A program made the position numbers and the translations under genes. DNA of 60,000 nt from Nematostella vectensis. Lineage: Eukaryota; Cnidaria; Anthozoa; Actiniaria; Edwardsiidae. Positions 13,111 to 25,800 of the stretch are shown piece after piece. The stretch is from the NCBI RefSeq assembly GCF_932526225.1, contig NC_064043.1:12400085-12460084 (forward strand), in the 5' to 3' direction. The notes beneath the pieces are model-generated. The model did not search any database and had not been told where the DNA came from. It was given only the letters and a program-made list of their open reading frames with translations. How positions within the stretch are numbered: position 1 is the first letter of the stretch; the number at the start of each line of letters is the position of its first letter.

Positions 13111-13489
13111 GACAGAGCAAAAAATGGCAAGTTATCCCAAAATAAGGTCTGGTTAACTTCGGTAAGCTTGAATTTTTGCATAGATGTTCCTTATGTTATG
13201 TAAACCAACATATCGAAAAGTGTTTTTTTTCTAATGGATTTGTCTTCGAGATATGAGGTTGAAGTGCAATTTTCAAATGTTCAAAGTATGAATTCTCCTC
13301 GTTTTTAGGGAGAACTCGGAATCTGATCAGAAATTAAGCCAAATTTGCTCGCTAATATCTAAATTTCATATCGTCTAAATTTCTTTTAAATTTGGAATTA
13401 AGCTTTTTGCCAGAGGAACTCCTTGTATGCGGAATCTTGAGCTTATGTATTGAGAATTGGGAAATTTCATGCCATTTTTTTGCTCTGTC
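13111..13489. mobile_element. Miniature inverted-repeat element, family A copy 1
   Basis: The termini are inverted: left GACAGAGCAAAAAATGGCAA, right TGCCATTTTTTTGCTCTGTC. The interior holds a CTTGAATTTTTGCATAGATG-type segment that also occurs near 19950 in the related element. No coding capacity. Confidence 0.7.
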
Positions 13490-14720
13490 GGGAACCACCC
13501 TACTGTGTTGAAAATTCCATCTCAAGAGCGTTTTAAGTTAATGAAGACCTTTGAAATGATATCAATCAAAAAAGGTAAATTAAGCTGCTTGTTAACGAAA
13601 AATAGCTAGAAATGAAAAGAAAAAATATAAATTTTGAAAATGGAAAATTTTCTTATTTTTAATTTGATGGATTTCTCGCCTTTAAAAACGTCCGTCCAAA
13701 AATGGCATTTTTGCCTGGCTTTTTTGCTCCATTAATCATCTCTTGATGAAAAAGGCCACCCAATAACGATAAAATATCAGCAATCGAGAAACGTCCATAC
13801 CTCGCAAATTATGACAAATTATGTCTTGACATCTAAGGAAAAGTTGGTTTTCGAAGAGGTAAAGAAACAATTAACGTACAAGCACACGCTACATTTCTAT
13901 GATTATCTCCATTATACCTCTCGATCCTCTTGTGTCGACAGCTGCACGCTTAACTAAGTCCAAGGTAGAATTATCCGATTTGCCTCTTCTTTTACAGGGC
14001 AACAAAGATGCTTTTAATTCATTATTTTATTAGACTCAATTAAATTCACATCCTATCTAAGTGAGCTCTCTCAGTCAATTGGATATGTGTTCACTTTGGG
14101 CGATCAATCCGCCATTTGCCAGCACCAAGCGATCTTTTAAGGATAAAAGTAAGATACAATATTTCTCAATAGCACTATCACTTTGCACAGTTCACACATT
14201 GTACTGTGTTCTCTGAGCGAGGACAACGCCCCAAACTAACGCAATTTATAGTCGTGTATATCGTTAAGACCTACTTGACTTTAGGTTGCGCGAACAGTTT
14301 TTGTTGAGCCAAGTGGGCGTTGAAAGTTGTACTACTTGCACGCGAACGACTGATACTTTACAAGGAGGCCAAATTTCGCGTACAGCATTTAGCAAGTCAC
14401 AAAAGGGAGGGAGGCATTTTACCGCAAAAATGCGGGGTTTTTTTGGTAAGTGCATTTTAATTTGCATTTCTTGTTAGTTTAGGCTAAATGACTTTTTATC
14501 TTTTGACATTTTGAAATTTGTTTGGAGCTTTTTTGTGGCAATTATATCTTGAAATCGGAATTTTAACTAGCGAACTCGTCGCTATTCTCTTTTTTTTCTA
14601 TCGAGGAAAACATACAAAGAGCTTTCTTCGCTCTATATAGGACGTTCAACCGTTTTCATTTTAAAGGGTTTGTTTCAACCGTTGCGCAGTTTGTTTGCGC
14701 ATGACGTCATTTCCCTGTGC

Positions 14721-14969
14721 TACACCTATTTCAAATACGGTTGCACTCGGAGAATTCATGTATCGTAACCCGCAGTGCTTCATGGGTATAAAGTAAAAAA
14801 AGCAAGTAAGCGTAGACAAAAAACAAATCCAGGCTTTAGAAATTGTAGAATTCTTGTTCCAGTGAACATTCGCACAGATACCAGGATTCGGCCATTTGAT
14901 GTTACCCAGGAAGCACTGCGGGTTACGATACATTGATTACCGAGTGCAACGTTATTTGAAATAAGTGTA
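14721..14969. mobile_element. MITE with about 70-bp terminal inverted repeats
   Basis: The left end runs from TACACCTATTTCAAATACGG through GTATCGTAACCCGCAGTGCT (to about 14790). Its reverse complement, with a few mismatches, is at about 14905-14969. About 249 bp in total, non-coding. Confidence 0.8.
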
Positions 14970-15195
14970 TATATATCTTGAAAACAGGTCCGTCTTATTT
15001 GTCTGTCTTATACTGTATCAGACCCCAATTCCACCCTGTAGTCGGGAGGGTCAGCGGATTATATTTTGTGGGCCACGGAAAACTCATGCCGATAACGAAA
15101 TAAACGGAAATTTACTTCTTCTGTTACGCACACTCGCTATTACGACCAGACTTTAATCGAAATTCGATTCATGATCCCAATATACTTTCTGACAT

Positions 15196-15383
15196 GACCT
15201 TTGAAGAACCCCCACAAATCCTTCAAATGTTTTTAGGGGATACGCACTTCGGCCGGACCAACTAGTTAGTGATTAACTGACACTCCGCGTTCTTCAATCA
15301 AACCAAGTCGTTTAGCGTGCGCGGGTCCCTATGCATATGGCGTATTGGATTGGAAGTCAATTTTTGGGGGTTCTTCAAAGGTC
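15196..15383. mobile_element. Short inverted-repeat element
   Basis: Termini GACCTTTGAAGAACCCCCA (left) and TGGGGGTTCTTCAAAGGTC (right) are perfect inverted copies about 190 bp apart. Non-coding, MITE-like. Confidence 0.7.
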
Positions 15384-16834
15384 GGAGGGTAAATTGAGAT
15401 TATTTTGAAGGTAAGAACAATGTAAACTGGTCCAGTTTTTTGCGTGACCGAGTGCCAAGGGCATTGTGTGACGCAATGGAAAATGTTTTGCGCGGCGAAT
15501 TCACGTCAAAGTCAAAAGTTATTAAAAGGTATCTCGAGTTATAAGAAGGTTTCTTTAATGTGAGGCGGATTAAAAATTCGACTAAGAGCTCTAGTGATTT
15601 AAAAAAAAAAATAATAATATTTTTTTAAAGCATGCGGTATAAAGGTGGGCTGCGTTCAGAAACAAAAAAAGATTCTATACGACGGACACATTTCAAAGGG
15701 CCCAGCTTTTTTTGCGACTGCTATCAAAAGAGAACGAGTATGGCACGTTTAGACTCGCAAAGCATGCAAAAAGAAACAATCAAACGAACTTGATCAAGTT
15801 TTTTCGTTTCCAGCCGAAAAACGCCAACGCCTCCGTGTTTTCTTGCTGAATTAAACCGTAAAACGCCTACAGGTAGGCGTACGCTGTCAGGAAATAACCA
15901 CACGGCTACCGCACGCAAAACAGCCTGTGAATGCTTTCTCAAGCTAAAAACATAAAAATAGAAACTGATAGCGTTGGGTTTGCTCTGGCTTAGTTTTCCA
16001 AAAAGTAAGACAGTTTCTGGTAATATTGCCGCCATTTGGAGTCTACTAGGCTGACGGCATATATTCAGAATTCATGTTCCCGCGCATGATTAAAACGCTA
16101 TGAAAACGCTTTTCAAATAGCGGGATGCCCGCAGATGCCCCAAGACTTTTTGGGTGGCCCTAAAAACATTTGAGATGAGACCGAAAAAGACTCTTAATCT
16201 GGTTTCTGATGCCTTGGTACTCAGCCAACTTCCGCATTACCTAAATTAACCTGAGTCTTCAAGGTAACACATTGCGACGCATATACATGTTAAGATTATT
16301 AATCGATAAGTGTGTTTAAAATGTAATTTTCCTACTTGTCAGTATGTCATTGTTATGATAGTCTGCTTCATTCTAAAAAAAGCGTTTACTTTAAGACTGA
16401 TTCGAGTGAACTTGCGCCTTGTGGGCCTTGTGTTTAGTCCTAAAAGTTAATACCGATCATCGTCTTCCCTTCAAGCCCATCCACAAATTGACCTGTTCTT
16501 GCCTGCGTAGTGGGCCACAGTAATTTGACCTAATTTGCTCGCAGGCAACCGCAATTTGACTCCAAACATTGCCCGCAGGTTTCCCTTGTAAAGACGCAGC
16601 CCATCCTTACGAATCCAGAAAACTCTTCCGTCCCTTTTGCAGTCTCATTGACGTAAATACTGCAACTAAATATGTTTGCGTCATTTTCACAATTCAAGAT
16701 GTCTAAAACTCGCCAAGTATGATTCTCCACGGCCATCAGATGACTTGCTGTGTATGACTGAAGTCTTTTCTCTCTCAGTGCTCATCTTTATCTCATCTGC
16801 CAAGGAAGCTCCCTGAGTGTCTGGCCCGCATCAC

Positions 16835-19800
16835 ATGCCCTCCGGTAATGCCACTCAATTAAATGAAAACTTAGTAGAGAGACGACAGCAGGGTCGCGCG
16901 AAGAGAGCTCAAAGCTCTCGATTACAAGCTGATATAAAGGTCAACATTAAATCTATAAACATTGAGGCCTCAAAAGAAACCAGGCCTTATCACGGAGCGC
17001 AGCTCAATGCCGGGCCTCGGGGGACTAAGCGATGTAAACATCCGGCGAACACTGAAGTCGAGTCGCGGCATCTACTTGTCAACGGTTGGGAGGCAAAGTG
17101 CGTGTATAAACACAACGGCTCTTCCCCTAATCTCCAAACCGTTTGTCTAAGAGATTTGAGCAAGCCGCGCGCGAGATCAGCAGATTACATCGCAACTGTA
17201 GCAATGATGGGGTCCTACAAACCCAACCAGTTCCCAGGCGTGGAGCTCCATAACTCGCCGAGTACGCAAAGCCTCGGAGTGTTGTCTAATGCAAGTACGA
17301 TAGTGCCTGGGAAAGGCGTTCGCAGAATTCGCCTTTGTCTACTGGTTCTCTGCCTGCTGCTTTTCGTAGCGTGCATTTTGCTCTCAGTATTCTTAGCGAT
17401 TGAAATAACGACAAGAGAGGCTCGTGGCAATTGTTGCCCACACCAAGGCGGTTCCACAAGTAATCAAAAGGTCTGCAATACCGCGGATTGCTTGAAAATC
17501 GCCTCTGAATTTACTCGGAACATAAACATTTCTGTCGATCCATGTGATAACTTTTACCACTACGCGTGCGATGGTTGGATACGGGATAACCCGATTCCGC
17601 CCTCGGGAAGCGAGTACATTACTTTTATTAAAGTGCAAAACCGCATTAATGAAGTAATTCGCAATCTTCTCGAGGACGATACGAACTCAGATGGCGGGGA
17701 CGCGGTGCAAAAGTCGCGCGATTTTTATAAGTCGTGTATGGACGAGGACCAGGTGGAGCGGACGGCGAAAGACGAGATCCAACGACTGATCGATAGTCTT
17801 GGGTCATGGGGGATAGCGAAATCTTGGGAAGACAGCACGTGGAGTTGGGAAGAAGCTCTTCTCAAGATCCACAGCGCGTTCAAAAGAGCACCACTTTTCG
17901 TGGTTGAAGTTGAAGTAAACTCTAAAAACACGACACAGTATATTATCAAGGTGAGTAATCCACTACATGATAAGTGATAAGCCGTTAACAGCGTTTATAG
18001 AGCATCTATTATAGGATAGAATCCGAGTGTTAAATGCGATTACACAACTTTCAAACTGTTTGGTGACTTTCATTCACTGTTATTACGCGCGCGTTTTGAT
18101 ATTTACCTGATAGAAGGCAGTCCCTTTTTTCGATGTTGACTGATTGCTTTCACTCCCTGTCAAGTTGGTAAGCTTTTTATCACTTTCAAAATGTCACGGA
18201 TAAGTTAATTAAAGTTCTTCTGACTTCGTCAGCTCTGTTTCATGTACCACAAAGCAGCCTCTGACTTCATACAACAAGATGTAGCAAAATCCAGTTTTTT
18301 AAAAAAAACAAAAAAACAAAGCATACACTTTGCAAAAGATACCGCATATTTTACCGCAGATACCGCAGATCTTTTTTTACAAGTCGTTCAATCATTTGGC
18401 GCGAAATTGGGAGCAAATGGCGTCAGCATGATTTAGGCCCAACTGCAACTAGGAGGAACAAATACGGGAAGATAACATAAGGTTGTAATGAAGGAGTTTT
18501 CGGGGTACACTCTCTTGGAGTGACACTCACTTTTAGATAGGGCGGGGAGTGAAATCTCAAGTCACTGTGTTGCTTGGTGACATTAATATATTTTAGGTTC
18601 AAATTCAAACTTTTTTTTTAACATAACACGATTTCTCTAGGAGTAGTATTTACTTGGTAAGATTAGGTATTTAATTGAATTCAATCTCTAAGGAATTTTT
18701 TCCCGCTACTTTTTTCCCAATTTTCCCGCCAAATCCGCGTTAGGCCAGAATAAAAGCGCGCGAAAAACAAGGAAACTGTTGTAAGTAAATCAACCCTCGC
18801 AGTGTATTTTTTTCTAAAATTCTTTACATATTAGTGATATACATTTAAAAACATAACATGAGTGCATGACGAAGGTTTAAAACAGGGAAAACCATTGGTG
18901 ATTGGTTTAGGATTCCTAGAAATTAGTGTGTCAACACAATCAAACAGAGAGACTCGAGAGTTTTGTTCAAAGGTCATCGAAATGGGTCGACTTAGACGTG
19001 AGTGTACTCGAGGCGTGTGGACAACTAGGAAATACTTAGCGGCCGCTTAGTCAAGAAATCAATCTTATGGCGAATGTGAAGAGGAGATCAACATGGTCTA
19101 TAAAGATGTATTTTACAGATAAATAAAAGCGTTTATCATATGATTTTTAAAGCCAAAGGTGATATCTTGTAAAATAGCGAAACAGACCGTATTCCACTTC
19201 AAAGCACTACTACTTTTCCTTTCTGGGGGGCAGTCTAATGCCAGATAACAATACAGATACCCCCTCTCACTTGTAAGACCTCTAGAAATAAACACTTCAA
19301 ATTTGAATTGCTTTGGTTGCTTTGTGTTAAAACTAAGATGGATTCTTTTTTCGGCTATAAAAAATACACACAAGCAAAGGTCTAAAGCTTTGCATTTACC
19401 ACACAAGTTTGATTCTATTTCTAGCTCATTTTATCATTTGAATATGTTTTTTTTAGAAAGGTTTTGGTCTACTTCAAACAAAAAAGAGGCCGACAAGTAT
19501 TCTTTTGCTTGGTATTTGATTTTCATTGACTCTGCTTGACCCTCGCATTTCCCTGAAATAAGATCGTCACGAGGAAATAGCGTTTACTTTTATCGCCTTG
19601 TCAACATATCGCTTGTGATGCGTTCGAGAGAGGAGCACAAAAAAATAGCAAAATTAAAATTGTAAGGTTGTGTTAGCTTATATTTTGTTTATATTTTGCG
19701 TAGAGGTTCCTTGCATAATATAAAACAAAATAAGCTTTAGTATTTTTTGGTGGATGATCCGTTCTTGAGATATGATTGAGCAAAGTAGTTGCCATAGATC

Positions 19801-22800
19801 ATGAAAAAAGTAGCAATTTCGCCCAAATTGGGTAATTTCAGACAAATCAAGAGTCTTACAATTTACAATTTCTACGGATTATCTACAAAAAACAACTAAA
19901 GCCCATTTTGTTTTATATAAACACAAGGAACATCTATGCAAAAAATCAAGCGAATATAAAACACGATCTTATAATTTAAACTTTGCCATTTTTTGCTTCT
20001 GTCGATGCGTCCATTCATGATTGAAAGACAAATTGCGCGAAAAAACCTCAAAATTACCATTTTAAATCTTAAACGTTTTATGCTTAATTGAAAAACTATA
20101 GAAAATATCGCAATAACCTATTCAGCCGAGAGAAAAAATTGATGCTTTTTCATACTTGCTATTTGCTAGAATGTGTAGTTCCAGAAAATATCCATACCCC
20201 TAACCCCCCCCCCCCCCCCCCCCCCATTGAGTGGATTGGAAATTCCGGGGGTGGGGGGTTCAGACGCCCAGGAATTTCCAGATGAGAGGGAGGGGGGGGG
20301 GGGTCAATGCCCTTTTTCCTTAACAGTTAATGTATTTATCTTTTTCCAGGGGGTTGGGAATTCCAGAGGGGTGGGGGTCATACCTCCGACCCACTCAATA
20401 GGGGGGGTGGGGGGTATGGATATTTTCTGGAACTACACAATGACAAAATGGCGGCTAAAATATACTTTACCTCGCTTGATTTCCGCGCATATTTGTGGTG
20501 TCGTACGCTCTGGTATCGGACATGCCACGTCGGGAAGAATATAGACTTAAATATAAACTAAAACTCAAAATATTGACTTAGCTCAAAACTCGGTTGACGT
20601 TCGCAAAACAAAAACAAAAAAAGGCCTCATTGCGAAATAATTTTCATGAACTTTAAAGATATTACTGATCTCATCTGGTTCTAGGCCTGTAATGTTTTTT
20701 TCGAGTTATTATTAATTGGCATTAATCTGTAGCTTTTTTTAGCTGAGATGAAACTGTTCGTTTGGGACTTGACCTATTTCGCTCACATCGTTTGGGACTT
20801 GACCTATTTCGCTCACATCGTTTGGGACTTGAGCTATTTCGCTCACATCTGCTCACACTAGAATACACTTGAACAAGTGATAACTCTACTGACCCCGTGA
20901 TATGCCGATTGTGGTTTCTAGTTATTAAAATACAAGGGTCACCTTGGCCTGTTAGAGATCATGCCATTACTCGGACCATCATCACGTAACTAAGGTTATG
21001 TTTAGATATTATTTCTTAAAATAACTCTTACTCTGATTGGTCGCATTTTTAAGGGGCAGTATCATTGTCATGAAAATAGCCCGGATTTCTAAATGAGCCT
21101 TTGGCACATGTGGGAGACTTAAATTCAAAGAAGGTGACCACAAACCGTCAATAAACACAGTTTTCAATAAAAAATGCATATTATTTTTACAAGGCCTTGA
21201 CAGCTTAAAGTTCAACTGTTTATAGACATGGTCCCGGAAAAAAAATGATTACGCGCGCACAATTTAACCTACACTTACTCGCTTTCTCATGCATTTTTGG
21301 TAGTTAAAATGTGGTATTTTATTATCAGTGACTAGCTCTCCTCCCTTTCACAGCTACTCCCAGCGGACTTCAGCCTGGGTGGTGCGTACTACGCCAAAAA
21401 CGACACTAAGGTAAAAATCTGCCTTACCTTTACTTCAATCACAAACAGACAGATTTTACACACCGGTGGAAACATTTGTACCCATATATAATTATCGTAA
21501 AGCTCGTTTAAGTACCTGGGCGTTTATCTAAATTTTTGAGTCGCGAGAAGGGCGCCAATTCGAAGAGGGCGCTTCTTTCTAAATTCCGACTATGAAAAAC
21601 CTTTACCTTATTACATTTAATTTTCGCGTCACTTTAATTCGCGAATTTAGCGATTTTAAAAGAGACGCGAAAATTAGGATCTTAGTACACAAAAAGCCTT
21701 TGGGGGAATTTTGGCCGCTTAGCTTTATCGAAACACCTTGTCTGTTTGGTCATCTAATGTACATATAGTACGGTAAGGGGTTGAGTTGGACTTGTATTTA
21801 TTGATTTTTATGAAACTAAATTTAGCCTACTCATATTTCTGTTACAGTTTGTTTCAGTTTTGATGATTAAAGCCCATTTTAATACCACTTGTTTTGCTTG
21901 GTTTTATTATCCCAAAAATAAAGTGTCACGAAATATCGTCATCTCAAAATCGCGTAATTTTGACGTCGCGAAGATTAAGTGTTATAAGGTATATTTTTAT
22001 TTCAAGCTTTATTTCAGTTTTCGAAATTCTGCGACCGAGTCTCGCCAACTGCTAAATCGCTTTTTGGCTTCCGGGTAAGGGAGCGGTCATTTATTGGGGG
22101 GGGGGGGGGGGGGGGGGCAAATATGAAGGGGGGGGGGACTACAATTTTTTTTAGGGAGGGGGGCACATTTTTTGCAAATTTTTGGGCCTCCGGTCTTGCG
22201 GGGTGTCAATCTTGTCTTTATATAAATAGTTTTTGAGAATCCCTCTCATGGTTGACAGATAAAGCTGCCCGTTCTAATTAGTTGAACAAAACGAATAATT
22301 TAAAATGTTGCAAAACCTAGACTCAAATGTCTTTGTTCAAATTGTCGACGACGTAGTCGTTTTCTAGTGACACCGGTTTTGTTGTTTACCTCTGTGCCAC
22401 TCGTTAATTAGCGAATGTGAAGATTCATACTTGAATTAAATAGGCCAAAATTGCCATGCTAGCTGATCTATATTTAAAAAAAGTTTATATTCAGTTACAC
22501 TCAGTATATCAAGTCTCGGTGGTTTTAAAGACATTTAATTATCTAATATAAAAAAGTGGAGATGGTAGTGGGGGGAAGGGGGGGGGGGTGCAAATTTTTG
22601 GGCCTCCAGTTTGGGGGGGTCACGATTTTTGGGCTTTGATTTGAGGGGGGGATGTTTAAGCCCAGGGTTTTGCAAAAATACCCCCCAGTAATTAATGACC
22701 GCTCCGTAAGCGGCTCCGGTTGTTCGTTGATAAAAGAAGAGTAAGTTTTTGGGGCTAAAAAGCCCTGTCTTCGGCCATCCGGATATTTGATTGGCGTTGT

Positions 22801-25800
22801 GTGTTTTTCTCAAAAAGCTGGTTACGTTTATGCACCTTAGTAGACCTCCATCGCATATTTAAATTCCTATTTCGCCCCTTGTGTGTTTTCAGACCATTTC
22901 AGCCTACATAGACTACATGGCCGCCGTGGGATTGATCCTCGGTGGAGATAACACGACCACTCACCGGGACATGGAAGATGTGATTGAACTCGAGAAACAG
23001 CTTTCCAAGGCATGCTACCTTTTTCCTTTGCTTTTGTTCTTCCATTCCTTGTTTTTCTTGCTCTTGTTCTTCTATTTCCTATTGTTCTTGCTTTTCTATT
23101 TCCTATTTCTCTCCTTCTATTTCTCGTTGTTCGTTCTCTTGTTGTCCTCTCCGTTTGCTCATTCTGTTACCTCTCCTACTTGCTCTCTTCATTACACCTG
23201 TTGGGATATTTACCCCCGAATGAAAAAAGACAAAAAAAAAAACTTGCCGGAAAATTATAACTTGCAAGGTTTGTTACAGAGGGGTGCATCAATCTCCTTC
23301 ACTTCTTTTCCGTTAGTGTTGTGTCCCTTACCTTCTTATAATACTGATTCATCCACATCATCAAGTCATTCTCTTTTTTTAAACAGTTGAAACCTACAGA
23401 CCTCCAGAAGCGAGTCTATCATCCGATGCCTCTTAAAGAATTAAAGAGCTACAGCGAACAGGTACCTTTGGAATTCATACTCTTGAGTTAAATACAATTC
23501 TTTGATACATTTCGCCCCATGACAGGTAATCCGGAATCCGGAATCCATGAAAAAATGAGATATGGGATCCGGAATCCATGAAAAAAATGAGATATGGAAT
23601 CCGGAATCCATGAAAAAATGAGATATGGAATCCGGAATCCATGAAAAAATGAGATATGGAATCCGGAATCCATGCTGCTGGGATCCGGAATCCACGAGAA
23701 AAAACCCACATGGAATCCGGAATCCAGAACCCTATTGGAGAACCTGTCATGGGGCGATACATTCGTTAAAATCTCTTGATTTGATATGTTATTTAGATTT
23801 TATTTTGAATGTCTTGTTTTTAATTTAAATTGTTTTGATGCAAGCGGACTTACCTCCCTACTATGATACACATGTCATCGTAAGAAAGATGATATAATTC
23901 CTTTATACTTTACAGTTCGACTTCACGGATTATCTTCGTAAGCTGTTCAGAAAGCATGGCGTCGTGATTGGCGATGACGAGATTGTGAATGTGCCATCGG
24001 CCGAATACCTCTATAATATGACCAAGATTGTTCGTGAAACCAGTAATAGGTAAGTAGCCATCGGCCGAATACCTCTATAATATGACCAAGATTGTTCGTG
24101 AAACCACTAATAGGTAAGTAGCCATCGGCCGAATACCTCTATAGTATGACCAGGATTGTTCGTGAAACCAGTAATAGGTGAGTAGCCATCGGCCGAATAC
24201 CTCTATAATATGACCAGGATTGTTTGTGAAACCAGTAATAGGTGAGTAGCCATCGGCCGAATACCTCTATAGTATGACCAGGATTGTTCGTGAAACCAGT
24301 AATAGGTGAGTAGCCATCGGCGGAATACCTCTATAGTATGACCAGGATTGTTCGTGAAACCAGTAATAGGTGAGTAGCCATCGGCCGAATACCTCTATAA
24401 TATGACCAGGATTGTTTGTGAAACCAGTAATAGGTAAGTAGCCATCGGCCGAATACCTCTATAATATGACCAGGATTGTTTGTTAAACCACTAATAGGTA
24501 AGTAGCCATCGACCGAATACCTCTATAATATGACCAAGATTGTTTGTGAAACCAGTAATAGGTGAGTAGCCATCGGCCGAATACCTCTATAATATGACCA
24601 AGATTGTTTGTGAAACCAGTAATAGGTGAGTAGCCATCGGCCGAATACCTCTATAATATGACCAAGATTGTTTGTGAAACCAGTAATAGGTGAGTAGCCA
24701 TCGGCCGAATACCTCTATAATATGACCAAGATTGTTTGTTAAACCAGTAATAGGTGGGTAGCCATCGGCCGAATACCTCTATAATATGACCAAGATTGTT
24801 TGTTTAACCAGTAATAGGTGAGTAGCCATCGGCCGAATACCTCTATAATATGACCAAGATTGTTTGTGAAACCAGTAATAGGTGAGTAGCCATCGGCCGA
24901 ATACCTCTATAATATGACCAAGATTGTTTGTTAAACCAGTAATAGGTAAGTAGCCATCGGCCGAATACCTCTATAATATGACCAAGATTGTTTGTGAAAC
25001 CAGTAATAGGTGAGTGGCCATCGGCCGAATACCTCTATAATATGACCAAGATTGTTTGTTAAACCAGTAATAGGTGAGTAGCCATCGGCCGAATACCTCT
25101 ATAATATGACCAAGATTGTTTGTTAAACCAGTAATAGGTAAGAAGCCATCGACCGAATACCTCTATAATATGACCAAGATTGTTTGTGAAACCAGTAAAA
25201 GGTGAGTAGCCATCGGCCGAATACCTCTATAATATGACCAAGATTGTTTGTTAAACCAGTAATAGGTGAGTAGCCATCGACCGAATACCTCTATAATATG
25301 ACCAAGATTGTTTGTGAAACCAGTAATAGGTGAGTAGCCATCGGCCGAATACCTCTATAATATGACCAAGATTGTTTGTGAAACCAGTAATAGGTGAGTA
25401 GCCATCGGCCGAATACCTCTATAATATGACCAAGATTGTTTGTTTAACCAGTAATAGGTGAGTAGCCATCGGCCGAATACCTCTATAATATGACCAAGAT
25501 TGTTTGTTAAACCAGTAATAGGTAAGTAGCCATCGGCCGAATACCTCTATAATATGACCAAGATTGTTTGTGAAACCAGTAATAGGTGAGTAGCCATCGG
25601 CCGAATACCTCTATAATATGACCAAGATTGTTCGTGAAACCAGTAATAGGTGAGTAGCCATCGGCCGAATACCTCTATAATATGACCAAGATTGTTTGTG
25701 AAACCAGTAATAGGTGAGTAGCCATCGGCCGAATACCTCTATAATATGACCAAGATTGTTTGTGAAACCAGTAATAGGTGAGTAGCCATCGGCCGAATAC

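Noticed and set aside
15724-16035. Minus-strand frame of 103 codons beginning MAAILPETV in an ATGGCG context
   Set aside because: The start context is attractive, but no family is recognised, no donor or partner exon was found, and codon use looks non-coding after the first half.
22881-23390. Plus-strand frame of 169 codons with leucine/phenylalanine runs
   Set aside because: Only 22893-23009 is M13 exon 3; the rest is the pyrimidine-rich start of intron 3.
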